Positions 33,220-41,994 of a stretch of 64,000 nt of DNA are shown one piece after another. Within the stretch, counting starts at the first letter, position 1. Every line of letters starts with the position of its first letter. The stretch lies in the NCBI RefSeq assembly GCF_016925635.1, contig NZ_CP070490.1, positions 4,656,001-4,720,000 on the forward strand, in the 5' to 3' direction. Made by a program: the position numbers and the translations under genes. Below the pieces are notes generated by a model. It was not told the origin of the DNA and did no database searches. It saw only the letters and a program-made list of their open reading frames with translations. Source of the stretch: Lysinibacillus fusiformis. Its GTDB lineage: Bacteria > Bacillota > Bacilli > Bacillales_A > Planococcaceae.

Positions 33220-33567
33220 TTATTCACTGATATTCTTTTCAAAAACAAAGACGGAAATCGCAAAATCCTCTTCAATTTTAATATCTGAAAATAAGTGAAG
33301 TAATTTGCTGCCCATCAATTCTTCCATACCCTCTGGTGGCGATTGTGTATATAAATCTTGAATCATACTCGTCCTTGCAGCATGCACCATTTTCAGTCCT
33401 TCAGGTGTACTGGCAATAAATTTTTCTGTCGGTGTAATATTCCCGTATAAAGTAGAGACAGCCATATTCTCGACAAAAACGGTATGAATACGTTCAGGAC
33501 CTTTACCAAACACTTCCTTGCGTAACTTTCGAATCATGTCATTAAATTCATGTATTTTTTTAGACAT
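33220..33567 (-). CDS. DUF2294 family protein
   Basis: 115 residues, no membrane segment or signal. The pattern FGKGPERIHTVFVENMAVSTLYGNITPTEKFI fits DUF2294, a small family found in Firmicutes near formate dehydrogenase or transport genes. Function unknown. First gene of an operon with fdhD and moaA, with GGGAG upstream of the ATG. Confidence 0.75.
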   Translation of the reverse strand: MSKKIHEFNDMIRKLRKEVFGKGPERIHTVFVENMAVSTLYGNITPTEKFIASTPEGLKMVHAARTSMIQDLYTQSPPEGMEELMGSKLLHLFSDIKIEEDFAISVFVFEKNISE

Positions 33568-33683
33568 AGCAACGATTCTCCCATCGTAATTAAACTTTTT
33601 TTAGGCAAATGGTTATGTGGGCCACCCTTACAGTTTGTTAATGATATAGCAACTTTTAAAAAAATAAAAGAGAAAATACTTCT

Positions 33684-33698
33684 TGATAATAATTCTCA
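33684..33698 (+). promoter_or_regulatory. Fur-box-like sequence
   Basis: TGATAATAATTCTCA matches the 7-1-7 Bacillus Fur box (TGATAATNATTATCA) at 13 of the 14 defined positions. It lies between the DUF2294 operon (117 bp from its start) and a plus-strand promoter (24 bp before its -35). Either could be the target; iron control of Fe-S/Mo formate dehydrogenase genes would make sense, but this is inference. Confidence 0.5.
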
Positions 33699-33721
33699 TT
33701 TAATAAATTTTATGATAAATA

Positions 33722-33750
33722 TTGTTCATTTTGAAGGAAAGGGCTATAAT
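33722..33750 (+). promoter_or_regulatory. promoter of an apparent non-coding transcript
   Basis: TTGTTC (33722-33727), 17 bp, perfect TATAAT (33745-33750). No ORF with a ribosome site follows before the terminator at 33886. Confidence 0.55.
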
Positions 33751-33756
33751 ATTCAT

Positions 33757-33941
33757 ATCACAAATGGAATTGATTTATTTTGATCCCTATGTCACGATGT
33801 TGCATAGTGTTTTTAATAGTTGAATTCTATTGTTATTAAAAAATAAAAGTTGATTGAGTTTTTAGCAAGGCCTGCTAAGAATTTTATCCACCATGAATTA
33901 TTAGCATGTCTAGAACATGTAATTTCATGGTGGATTTTTTT
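33757..33941 (+). ncRNA. candidate small RNA of ~185 nt
   Basis: The interval runs from the predicted start after TATAAT to a strong intrinsic terminator (15-bp stem ATCCACCATGAATTA / TAATTTCATGGTGGAT, T7). It encodes only short frames without ribosome sites. A hairpin TAGCA-AGGCC-TGCTA lies just before the terminator. Expression is not shown by sequence. The remaining ~200 bp up to the fdh start have no feature I can support. Confidence 0.4.
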
Positions 33942-34145
33942 ATTTTTTTGAATAGCCGAGACATGGATAACTTGTTATGATCTAGCAATTTGCCTATTTT
34001 GAGGTAGCTTCAAGAACAATTGGGAATTACAATGATAACAAGACAATCTTTTCAAAAATAACCAACTCAATTTGTTATTCCCTTTTTGTCTTAAGCTGCA
34101 ACATGTTGTCCGATTAGTCTCAAAGTGCAAAAGGAGGAAGTTATC

Positions 34146-37082
34146 TTGACTCAAATTAATATTAATGGCGTATCGTATGATGTAAAAGAGGGAGCTACAA
34201 TCCTTGATACCATTAATCAACATGACATTCCACATCCACAGATTTGTCATGTGCCCGCTGTTGACCCAATCGAAACATGTGATACATGTATCGTGGAGGT
34301 GAATGGCCAATTAGTTCGTTCCTGCTCCACAAAGGCAATAGACGGTATGAATGTATTACTAACTTCTGACAAAGCAAAAGCAGCACAAACAGAAGCGATG
34401 GACCGTCTACTCGAAAATCATTTACTGTACTGTACAGTTTGTGATAACAACAACGGGAATTGTACATTACACAACACGGCCGAATTAATGGAAATCGAGC
34501 ATCAAAAATATCCATACCAACCAAAAGTGGAACCTCATGAAGTGGACATGTCACATCCGTTTTATCGTTATGATCCTAACCAATGTATTGCTTGTGGTCA
34601 GTGCGTAGAGGTTTGTCAAAATCTACAGGTGAATGAAACATTATCCCTTGATTGGGAAGCAGAAAGACCACGTATTATTTGGGATACGGGCGTTGCCATC
34701 AATGATTCTTCATGTGTAAGTTGCGGTCAATGTGTAACCGTTTGCCCATGTAATGCCTTAATGGAAAAATCCATGCTTGGAGAGGCTGGATTTATGACTG
34801 GTCTGAAACAGGATATGTTAGATCCGATGATCAGTTTAATTAAGGAAGTTGAACCGGGCTATAGCGGTATTTTTGCCGTTTCCGAAGTGGAAGCAGCTAT
34901 GCGTAGTAAACGCACTAAAAAAACAAAAACAGTTTGTACTTTCTGTGGTGTAGGCTGCTCGTTCGAAGTTTGGACAAAGGGCCGAAAAATTTTAAAAGTA
35001 CAGCCTTCTGAAGGTCCAGTAAATGCGATTTCTACTTGTGTCAAAGGGAAATTCGGCTGGGATTTTGTCAATTCTGAGGAACGTATTACAAAACCACTCA
35101 TTCGTAAAAATGATGAGTTTGTTGAATCATCGTGGGATGAAGCATTGGATTTAATTGCAACAAAACTAGGCGGAATTCAACAACAATATGGACCAGGTTC
35201 TGTTGGCTTTATCTCCTCTTCTAAAATTACAAATGAAGAGAATTACTTAATTCAAAAAATGGCACGTCAGTTATTTGGAACAAACGATGTCGATAATTGT
35301 TCTCGTTATTGTCAATCCCCTGCTACTGACGGTTTATTACGTACAGTAGGTTTAGGCGGTGACGCTGGTACGATCAAAGATATCGCCAAGGCTGGGCTTG
35401 TCATTATTGTTGGGGCTAACCCAGCTGAGGGACACCCTGTTTTAGCAACACGTGTGAAACGTGCGCATAAATTACATGGTCAGAAATTAATTGTTGCCGA
35501 TATTCGTAAGCATGAAATGGCTGAGCGTTCCGACATCTTTATGCGTCCAAAGCAAGGTACTGACCAAGTTTGGTTAATGGCTGTTACCAAATATATCATT
35601 GATCAAGGTTGGCATGATGAAGCGTTTATTCAAGAAAACGTCCTTCATTATGAAGATTTTAAACAAGTACTTGCAACCTATACACTTGATTATGCGCAAG
35701 AAATGACGGGTATTAGTAAAGAAACATTGATCGAAGTGGCTGAAATGATTCGTGATGCAGATGGGACATGTGTGCTTTGGGGCATGGGTGTAACACAAAA
35801 TACTGGTGGCTCCTATACATCCGCGGCGATTTCAAATTTACTTTTAGCAACGGGGAACTATCGTCGTCCAGGTGCTGGTGCCTACCCACTTCGCGGCCAT
35901 AACAATGTGCAAGGTGCCTGCGATATGGGGACACTTCCAAATCTACTGCCAGGTTATCAAAGAGTCACTGATGACGAGGCACGTGCAAAATTCGAAAAAG
36001 CCTATGGTGTCCCTATTCAACCACAGCCTGGTCGAAATAATATGCAAATGTTAGATGCGATTATGGAAGGGAAAATGAAAGCAATGTATTTAGTGGGTGA
36101 AGATATGGCACTTGTTGACTGTAATGCTAACCATGTAGATGAGGTGCTTTCACAGCTTGACTTTTTCGTTGTCCAAGATTGTTTCCTATCACGCACAGCA
36201 CAATATGCAGATGTGATTTTACCTGCTGCGCCTTCGCTTGAAAAAGAAGGTACATTCACGAATACAGAACGCCGCGTTCAACGCCTGTATCAAGTATTAC
36301 CAACACTTGGTGAGTCGAAAGCAGATTGGGAAATCTTGCAAGCGGTTGCTCGTCGTTTAGGAGCAGATTGGCATTATGATCACCCAAGTGACATTTTTGA
36401 TGAAATGGCCAGCCTGTCTCCCCTCTTCTCACAAGCCAACTATGAGGTTCTAGAGGGCTGGGGAAGCTTCTGTTGGGGTAGCCATGATGGTAAGGATACG
36501 CCCTTATTATATGAAGATGGCTTTAACTTCCCTGACAAAAAAGCTCGTTTTGCTTTAAATGATTGGGTGCAACCTGTTGAGTTTGAAGCACAATACGATT
36601 GTCATATTAATAATGGCCGTATGCTTGAACACTTCCATGAAGGAAATCTAACTAATAAATCGAAAGGTATTCAATCGAAAGTACCTGAAATTTTCGTTGA
36701 AGTATCACCAGAATTGGCGAAAGAACGAGGCATTGCAGATGGAGCCCTACTTCGTTTAGTGTCTCCATATGGTGCCTTGAAGCTAAATGCTCTTGTTACA
36801 GATCGCGTACAAGGAAACGAATTATTCTTACCAATGAACTCTGTTAGCAAAGATTCTGCCATTAACTTCCTAACAGGTCCTGCAGCAGACGTAAATACAT
36901 CAACACCAGCTTATAAACAAACAAAAGTACGAGTAGAAGTGCTAAAAGCAAAAGGAAAATCACCACTTCCTCGCACGAACCCACGCTATAAAAAGCGTCA
37001 TCCTCAAAATGGTGTTGAGGTACAACGAAAATGGAATCGTCCTGGCTACGTTCACTTAACAACCATTAACGAAAGAGAGTGA
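34146..37082 (+). CDS. formate dehydrogenase catalytic subunit (YjgC-type, Fe-S/Mo)
   Basis: 978 residues from a TTG behind AAAGGAGG. Domains in order: [2Fe-2S] ferredoxin (Cys34, 45, 48, 60); NuoG-like His91/Cys96/99/106 cluster; two [4Fe-4S] (Cys147-157 and Cys190-200); molybdopterin oxidoreductase with its own cluster (Cys264, 267, 271, 298) and Mo ligand Cys389 in NCSRYCQSPAT, so a cysteine rather than selenocysteine enzyme; C-terminal MGD-binding domain. It oxidises formate to CO2; the electron acceptor is unknown because no NuoEF-like diaphorase is adjacent. Operon with DUF1641 and Mrp. Confidence 0.93.
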   Translation: MTQININGVSYDVKEGATILDTINQHDIPHPQICHVPAVDPIETCDTCIVEVNGQLVRSCSTKAIDGMNVLLTSDKAKAAQTEAMDRLLENHLLYCTVCDNNNGNCTLHNTAELMEIEHQKYPYQPKVEPHEVDMSHPFYRYDPNQCIACGQCVEVCQNLQVNETLSLDWEAERPRIIWDTGVAINDSSCVSCGQCVTVCPCNALMEKSMLGEAGFMTGLKQDMLDPMISLIKEVEPGYSGIFAVSEVEAAMRSKRTKKTKTVCTFCGVGCSFEVWTKGRKILKVQPSEGPVNAISTCVKGKFGWDFVNSEERITKPLIRKNDEFVESSWDEALDLIATKLGGIQQQYGPGSVGFISSSKITNEENYLIQKMARQLFGTNDVDNCSRYCQSPATDGLLRTVGLGGDAGTIKDIAKAGLVIIVGANPAEGHPVLATRVKRAHKLHGQKLIVADIRKHEMAERSDIFMRPKQGTDQVWLMAVTKYIIDQGWHDEAFIQENVLHYEDFKQVLATYTLDYAQEMTGISKETLIEVAEMIRDADGTCVLWGMGVTQNTGGSYTSAAISNLLLATGNYRRPGAGAYPLRGHNNVQGACDMGTLPNLLPGYQRVTDDEARAKFEKAYGVPIQPQPGRNNMQMLDAIMEGKMKAMYLVGEDMALVDCNANHVDEVLSQLDFFVVQDCFLSRTAQYADVILPAAPSLEKEGTFTNTERRVQRLYQVLPTLGESKADWEILQAVARRLGADWHYDHPSDIFDEMASLSPLFSQANYEVLEGWGSFCWGSHDGKDTPLLYEDGFNFPDKKARFALNDWVQPVEFEAQYDCHINNGRMLEHFHEGNLTNKSKGIQSKVPEIFVEVSPELAKERGIADGALLRLVSPYGALKLNALVTDRVQGNELFLPMNSVSKDSAINFLTGPAADVNTSTPAYKQTKVRVEVLKAKGKSPLPRTNPRYKKRHPQNGVEVQRKWNRPGYVHLTTINERE

Positions 37083-37086
37083 GAGC

Positions 37087-37566
37087 ATGGCTGTACCCAT
37101 TACAGGCATTAAAAAACAACAATTAACGGAAGAACAACTAAAGGAACAAAAATTAGACAATCTAAAAAAACTACTTTCTGATAATGAAGAAACGGTCAAT
37201 CAAGTGTTTAGTATTATGGCTGAATTAAATGATATCGGTGCACTAGAAGCAGCAATGAAGCTACTTGAAGCCAAAGAAGAAGTCGCCCATGTTGCACTTG
37301 GTCAATTAACACGTAAGCCTGTAACCAATATTATTAACAATTTAATGGGTGTTGTAGGTGCATTGACGGAGCTCAATCCTGAAACAACGACTAAGCTGAT
37401 CGAAGGCTTAAATACAGGCGTAGATGAAGCAAGCAAAGCACTTGAATCGAATGAAAAAGTAAGTGCCTTTAAGCTGATGAAAATGTTAAATGATCCAGAT
37501 GTCAATCGCGCGCTCAATTTTGGGGTCCATTTCTTAAAGGGACTTGGCAAAGGCTTAAAAGAATAA
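37087..37566 (+). CDS. DUF1641 protein, formate dehydrogenase partner (YjgD-like)
   Basis: 159 residues, helical, no cofactor motif. KLLEAKEEVAHVALGQLTRKPVTNIINNLMGVVGAL and the C-terminal VHFLKGLGKGLKE are typical of DUF1641. The same pairing as B. subtilis yjgC-yjgD. Starts 4 bp after the catalytic subunit. Thought to be an accessory or membrane/acceptor-docking partner; its precise job is not established. Confidence 0.85.
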   Translation: MAVPITGIKKQQLTEEQLKEQKLDNLKKLLSDNEETVNQVFSIMAELNDIGALEAAMKLLEAKEEVAHVALGQLTRKPVTNIINNLMGVVGALTELNPETTTKLIEGLNTGVDEASKALESNEKVSAFKLMKMLNDPDVNRALNFGVHFLKGLGKGLKE

Positions 37567-37578
37567 GGTGGTTCCTAT

Positions 37579-38625
37579 ATGTTAACAAAAGAACATGTTG
37601 TAAACGCATTGAAACAAGTGAATGATCCTGAGCTCCATCAAAGTATCGTAGATTTGAATATGGTGCGTAACATCCAAATACATGACAACCGTATAGCGCT
37701 GGATATTATTTTGACCATTCCAGGATGTCCGTTAAAGGCAAAAATACAGCAAGATGTGGAGGAGGCATTACAAGCGCTTGGTGCTTCCACTGTTACCATT
37801 AGCTTTGGCGCTATGACAGATCAGGAGCGACGCACATTAACTGCCTCTCTACAAGCAAAAAATGTAACTGAACAAGGAATGCCGAACATGCTACTGCTTA
37901 ATTCTGGCGTTCAATTCATTGCCATCACAAGTGGTAAAGGCGGTGTTGGAAAGTCTACTGTAACAATCAATTTAGCGGTTGCTCTTGCTCGTCTTGGTAA
38001 ACGTGTAGGTATTTTAGATGCCGATATCTATGGTTTCAGTATCCCTGCCATGATGAAGATTGACCAAAAGCCTACCATGCTTGATCAAACGGCAATTCCA
38101 GTAGAAAGTCACGGCGTAAAAATGATGTCGATGGGCTTTTTTACAAATGACAACCAGCCTGTTATGTGGCGTGGTCCTATGCTCAATAAGTGGATTCGCA
38201 ATTTCCTTGTCAACACGCTATGGGGAGATTTAGATTATCTCCTCATCGATTTACCACCTGGTACAGGAGATGTAGCGATTGATATGGCTGCGATGATTCC
38301 ACAAGCTCAAGAAATCATCGTGACAACACCGCATCTTGCCGCGTCTCATGTTGCTTCTCGTGCAGGCTTGATGGCTCAACATACAAAACACACGATTCTT
38401 GGTGTTGTTGAAAACATGGCCTATTTTGAAGGAGCAGATGGTCAAAAAAACTATCTATTTGGACAAGGTGGAGCAGAACAGTTAGCAGATTTATTGCAGA
38501 CACATGTGATAGCTCAGATTCCTTTCGCTCAACCTGAGGAAAATACAGGTTCCTCGGTCTATGATGAAGAGTCGATAATCGGTGAAGTGTTTACTCATTT
38601 AGCAGAAGATCTGCTTTATAAATAA
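37579..38625 (+). CDS. Mrp/NBP35-family ATP-binding protein (SalA-like)
   Basis: 348 residues: N-terminal MIP18/DUF59 domain (1-85, VNDPELHQSIVDLNMV, TIPGCPLK) and a deviant-Walker P-loop ATPase (GKGGVGKST about 118-126, DADIYGFSIP, DLPPGTGD). The CxxC cluster-binding pair usual near the C-terminus of Mrp proteins is missing (sequence YFEGADGQKNYLFG), as in SalA-type members. Twelve bp after DUF1641, so probably used in assembling the cluster-rich dehydrogenase, although loss of CxxC argues against direct cluster carrying. Confidence 0.87.
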   Translation: MLTKEHVVNALKQVNDPELHQSIVDLNMVRNIQIHDNRIALDIILTIPGCPLKAKIQQDVEEALQALGASTVTISFGAMTDQERRTLTASLQAKNVTEQGMPNMLLLNSGVQFIAITSGKGGVGKSTVTINLAVALARLGKRVGILDADIYGFSIPAMMKIDQKPTMLDQTAIPVESHGVKMMSMGFFTNDNQPVMWRGPMLNKWIRNFLVNTLWGDLDYLLIDLPPGTGDVAIDMAAMIPQAQEIIVTTPHLAASHVASRAGLMAQHTKHTILGVVENMAYFEGADGQKNYLFGQGGAEQLADLLQTHVIAQIPFAQPEENTGSSVYDEESIIGEVFTHLAEDLLYK

Positions 38626-38628
38626 TAT

Positions 38629-38665
38629 GAAGCCCTTGATTTGTGTAAAAACAAATCAAGGGCTT
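38629..38665. terminator. terminator copy 1 (left of element B)
   Basis: GAAGCCCTTGATTTG-TGTAAAAA-CAAATCAAGGGCTTC: perfect stem, T-poor tail. The same 37 bases recur exactly at 39182-39218 in the same orientation. Confidence 0.8.
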
Positions 38666-38668
38666 CAT

Positions 38669-39176
38669 GTTGTTGAAAAAAGATGATGTCAACGGCAGAA
38701 AAAGCAACTTTGCAAGGTGAGGGGTTGATTTCCGTTCCGCCAGCATCCTTTCCAGGGGGCGTCCGAGGAGCCGCTTCACTCACTTCCGTTCGCTCCAGGG
38801 TCTCCTCTGTGACGCTAAATCCCCTAGGAGTGACGCTGGCTCCACTCCAATCAACCATTCTGCAAAAGTGTCTTTACTTTTTTTCATAGTAGCATAGCGA
38901 TCAAATCGCCCATTAACTGTATTCTTAGAGGGGATAGGCTCTTATTTTCAATGTGGCGAAGTGATGCGTGACAACCTTCACTTTATTTGAAAATCTTTGC
39001 TAAAAAGTCAGTGGGTTGAAGTGGAAGGCTACTTGACTCCCGTGGGATAGCGAGACAGGCGAAGCCCTGCACGGAGCGGTAGCGGAGGAAGCGATTCGGC
39101 GCTCGCCCACAGGAAAGCAAGTAGCCTGCAACGGAAATCCATTTCTACCTTTCAATTGACAGTTTTGTTTTTCAAC
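38669..39176 (-). repeat. dispersed non-coding element, copy B (508 bp, inverted relative to copy A)
   Basis: Begins GTTGTTGAAAAAAGATG and ends TTTTTCAAC. Read in reverse complement it aligns end to end with 15893-16455: module 2 hairpin (about 38722-38860), AT-rich middle, module 1 hairpin (about 39027-39130). GC-rich modules contrast with neighbours. No ORF with coding character; the frames through the modules recur in both copies and look like structure by-products. It sits between two exact copies of the local terminator. Confidence 0.85.
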
Positions 39177-39181
39177 ACTAA

Positions 39182-39218
39182 GAAGCCCTTGATTTGTGTA
39201 AAAACAAATCAAGGGCTT
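39182..39218. terminator. terminator copy 2 (right of element B)
   Basis: Identical 37-bp copy of 38629-38665, including the asymmetric loop, hence a direct duplication. It now ends the minus-strand 39226 gene. Confidence 0.8.
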
Positions 39219-39225
39219 TATTCTA

Positions 39226-39516
39226 TCACTTATAACCAGCCTTTTGTAACACCTGCATGAAATAAAAACGATACGTATTTTTGACGAATGTTTCTAGTGG
39301 TAGCCCTACATTCACTTGATATTTTGTAAATATAAAATAAAATCGTTTATCCCACTTTAGGCGTAATAACTCGCCTGCCTCTTCCCCATACTTCGTTGTA
39401 AATTCTTCAATCAAAGGTTCGACCATCTCATAACAATAGTCTTTTAAATTGGCCAGTGCTTCAATATCTTTATCCCTTTGAAAGCGTATAATCCAATCTA
39501 CTAATTGCTCATCCAT
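39226..39516 (-). CDS. hypothetical protein, 96 residues
   Basis: Acidic, helical, rich in aromatic residues (DYCYEM, WDKRFYFIFTKYQ, YRFYFMQVL), no membrane segment or known motif. AAGGATGG precedes the ATG. The helix pattern faintly recalls sigma region 2 but I would not assign it. Separate from the next upstream gene by ~90 bp. Confidence 0.55.
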   Translation of the reverse strand: MDEQLVDWIIRFQRDKDIEALANLKDYCYEMVEPLIEEFTTKYGEEAGELLRLKWDKRFYFIFTKYQVNVGLPLETFVKNTYRFYFMQVLQKAGYK

Positions 39517-39609
39517 ATTCGCACGCCATCCTTTTATTCAGAGTTTCTTCCTATTAAATTATACTCCTTTTTTGGAGAATCGGAAAAAGAACAATTATTC
39601 GAATAGATT

Positions 39610-40719
39610 TCACTCATCAATAGGGCGATTCCAACGTAGATGATAGTGAACAAACCTCTTTTTCGTTTCTTTATCGAATACTAGAAATCTATCACCAGCT
39701 TGAATGACATAACTAGTCTCTAATGTCCGTACACCTGGCTGTTGTTGCTGTGAATTAATGACACCAATATTATTTTCCCACAATACTTGATGTTTGTTCA
39801 TATCATAAAGCAATAGCATGTGTTCAGCACTTTCTCGCTGTGTTTGTCGATAAGAAACAAGCGCTGTTTTTTCTACGATATCCACATCGACCACTTTTGG
39901 CTCTAAATTTTCATAGGCTTGAATGGCTGGCTCTGTTAGGACAGCTTGACTAAAATCTCGAATGGCCTGATCATCCTCTACAAGCAGTGGATGTGTAGCA
40001 AAATAACCCGGCAACTCGGTTTCAATGAAAAAACGGGCAGATAGGTAATCTTGAGCCTTCGCCTCCTCACTTAATGCTTTACCATCAAAGCGATAGAATT
40101 TACCATCGACCCCTTCCAAATATAAATTGTTCTCTAGGACAGCCATTTGATGTGCATTATTACTCAATATCGCTATTAAGGATGGATGTTGCTTTCGAAA
40201 ATCTTTTTCAGAAAGTATTTCTTTGCCTGTTTCCATATCTAACAATGACAATTGACCAAACTCATCATCACGATGATGGATAAGAAGACCACCCATAAAT
40301 TTCCCAATCAGTGTTTCTTTATAGGAAGCTGATTTTGTCCATTGCTTTTCACCCGTTTGTAAATTCACAGCTACTAGGAGATGGTGTGCAATTAAATGCG
40401 TAATTCCATTCGATGTCCCATTATTTTCCGAACCTTGCACCATTTGGACAGCAATGCTTTGTGAATCATCTGTATAAATCGGAGAATCTGATTTAATTGG
40501 AAAGCCTCTCCCCGCTAAGCCAAAAACAATCATTAAGAGATGACTGACCAATAAAAAAGCAATGAGCAAAATGCTAGAAGTAACGAGTCGTTTACGTTTC
40601 ATGACGATAAACAATAACAGTATAAATCCTATGCCTAGCACAATACATAAAAAAATATCGTGGATGAGCCAACCATTTAAGCGCCATGAATACATATATC
40701 GTTGCAGAAATTGTTCCAC
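39610..40719 (-). CDS. membrane-anchored beta-propeller-like protein, unknown
   Basis: 369 residues: two membrane segments near the N-terminus (about 20-42 and 47-68), then an extracellular region with repeated strands of the type LLVAVNLQTGEKQW, LSLLDMETGKEIL, LLLYDMNKHQVLW and FLVFDKETKKRF, resembling PQQ-like/WD beta-propeller blades. No catalytic motif seen. The next gene upstream on the same strand (CbrC-like) is 23 bp away, so the two are probably co-transcribed. Function unknown. Confidence 0.65.
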   Translation of the reverse strand: MEQFLQRYMYSWRLNGWLIHDIFLCIVLGIGFILLLFIVMKRKRLVTSSILLIAFLLVSHLLMIVFGLAGRGFPIKSDSPIYTDDSQSIAVQMVQGSENNGTSNGITHLIAHHLLVAVNLQTGEKQWTKSASYKETLIGKFMGGLLIHHRDDEFGQLSLLDMETGKEILSEKDFRKQHPSLIAILSNNAHQMAVLENNLYLEGVDGKFYRFDGKALSEEAKAQDYLSARFFIETELPGYFATHPLLVEDDQAIRDFSQAVLTEPAIQAYENLEPKVVDVDIVEKTALVSYRQTQRESAEHMLLLYDMNKHQVLWENNIGVINSQQQQPGVRTLETSYVIQAGDRFLVFDKETKKRFVHYHLRWNRPIDE

Positions 40720-40742
40720 TTCTCTACCCCCTCAAACAACCA

Positions 40743-41573
40743 TTAACTAAAATCTGAATAAAGCACATAACGGTCACATTCCAAGCATTGAAACAAATAC
40801 CCTTGATGATGACCATTGTTCATTAAGGATGCAGAAAGTTCTTCTTTCGGAAACCCTGTATAATTGTCAAATTGATCCTCAATTCCTAGCTCCACTATAT
40901 CACTCCAACCAACATAACCAATAAATGCACAGTAGTCAGAGCAATGTGCCACCCAATTATTCCCCTGCCAGCTCACATAACCTGGCGTGCGATACAGTAC
41001 TTCTTGTGCCAATAAAGGATTGGTAATCTGCTCATCATACAGTAAATCTTGCTGAAAAGAGCCATCATATTTTTGCGCTGCATCCCCACTGTGAATACAA
41101 GTAGGACAGAGATAATCAACATCCTCAATTGCGTAAATGCCTCCTGTATAATAAACATCCACTTGCTGTTGGCAACAATCACAGACAACGACCTCATCTG
41201 TTTCAAATATTTTCGCCTCAAGCGGTTTGGGGACATATTTAAACGTTGGGATAATCGTTTGTGTTGGCTGATGATCTCTTATTTTTCGTGGCAACAGAGG
41301 ATTCACCGAATTTGCTTGATTTATGTAGGTTTGGAGAACACCATATTTTTTTCGATCTTTTTTATCGTCTTTATTCATAATGACAGTAAATAACCGATAA
41401 GCCTCTGGATACATTCTAAGTAAACAGTAAACCTCTACTAATATCCTTAACGTTTCTTCTGTTTGTTGAACCTGCTTTAATTGATCTTTAAAAATATGCA
41501 TTTGATTAATGGTTATCGGATTGGAAGGATTAAATGTTTGTCTTAGATCATGCCATTCCTCAACAATCGTCAT
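40743..41573 (-). CDS. CbrC/UPF0167 family protein
   Basis: 276 residues. An ~100-residue helical N-terminal extension is followed by the CbrC domain (TFKYVPKPLEAKIFETDEVVVCDCCQQ onward) with cysteine pairs CDCC, CPTC and CLEC that probably bind zinc, and the FDNYTGFP/YLFQCLECDRYVLYSDFS ends typical of the family. CbrC is named for altered colicin E2 sensitivity in E. coli; its biochemical role is unknown. Confidence 0.8.
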   Translation of the reverse strand: MTIVEEWHDLRQTFNPSNPITINQMHIFKDQLKQVQQTEETLRILVEVYCLLRMYPEAYRLFTVIMNKDDKKDRKKYGVLQTYINQANSVNPLLPRKIRDHQPTQTIIPTFKYVPKPLEAKIFETDEVVVCDCCQQQVDVYYTGGIYAIEDVDYLCPTCIHSGDAAQKYDGSFQQDLLYDEQITNPLLAQEVLYRTPGYVSWQGNNWVAHCSDYCAFIGYVGWSDIVELGIEDQFDNYTGFPKEELSASLMNNGHHQGYLFQCLECDRYVLYSDFS

Positions 41574-41598
41574 AAAAAATAGGCCTCCTTCTCATTTG

Positions 41599-41907
41599 CT
41601 ATTTGGTAAAAGAATAATCTTTAATCATTTGGCAAATTTCCACTTTATAATTTGTGTACCATTTGTCTTTACCCAATTGTTGTGCCGTCAAATGCTTGGC
41701 ATTGTCTTTCCATGCTTGGATAGCCTCTAGCGATTCCCAATAAGACACCGTTATGCCCTTTCCTTCCTCGTTTCTGACACTTTCCACACGAAGGAAACCA
41801 GGTTGTTGCTGTGCTAAGGCATCGATGAGGTCAGCCATCTTGCCATAGCCTTCCCCATCTTGTTTAGTTCTTTGCGATGTAAAAATCACTGCATAATATG
41901 TTTCCAT
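41599..41907 (-). CDS. antibiotic biosynthesis monooxygenase (ABM)-domain protein
   Basis: 102 residues with the ferredoxin-like ABM fold: YYAVIFTSQRT, PGFLRVESVRNEEGKGITVSYWESLEAIQAWK, KDKWYTNYKVEIC. Relatives (YqjZ, EthD/ABM types) are small oxygenases or heme-handling proteins; the heme-degrading Asn-Trp-His set is not evident. Short gap (~25 bp) to the CbrC-type gene downstream. Confidence 0.8.
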   Translation of the reverse strand: METYYAVIFTSQRTKQDGEGYGKMADLIDALAQQQPGFLRVESVRNEEGKGITVSYWESLEAIQAWKDNAKHLTAQQLGKDKWYTNYKVEICQMIKDYSFTK

Positions 41908-41994
41908 TTATTTCTCCCCCTCTATTACTTTTATTGTAAACGATAATGACTTTGACTAAAATCTAAATATAGGAAACTGAAAGGATTGTGACAT

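Noticed and set aside
33550-33783. 77-codon plus-strand ORF in the fdh intergenic region
   Set aside because: No ribosome site, AT-biased chance frame that overlaps the DUF2294 start and the Fur-like box.
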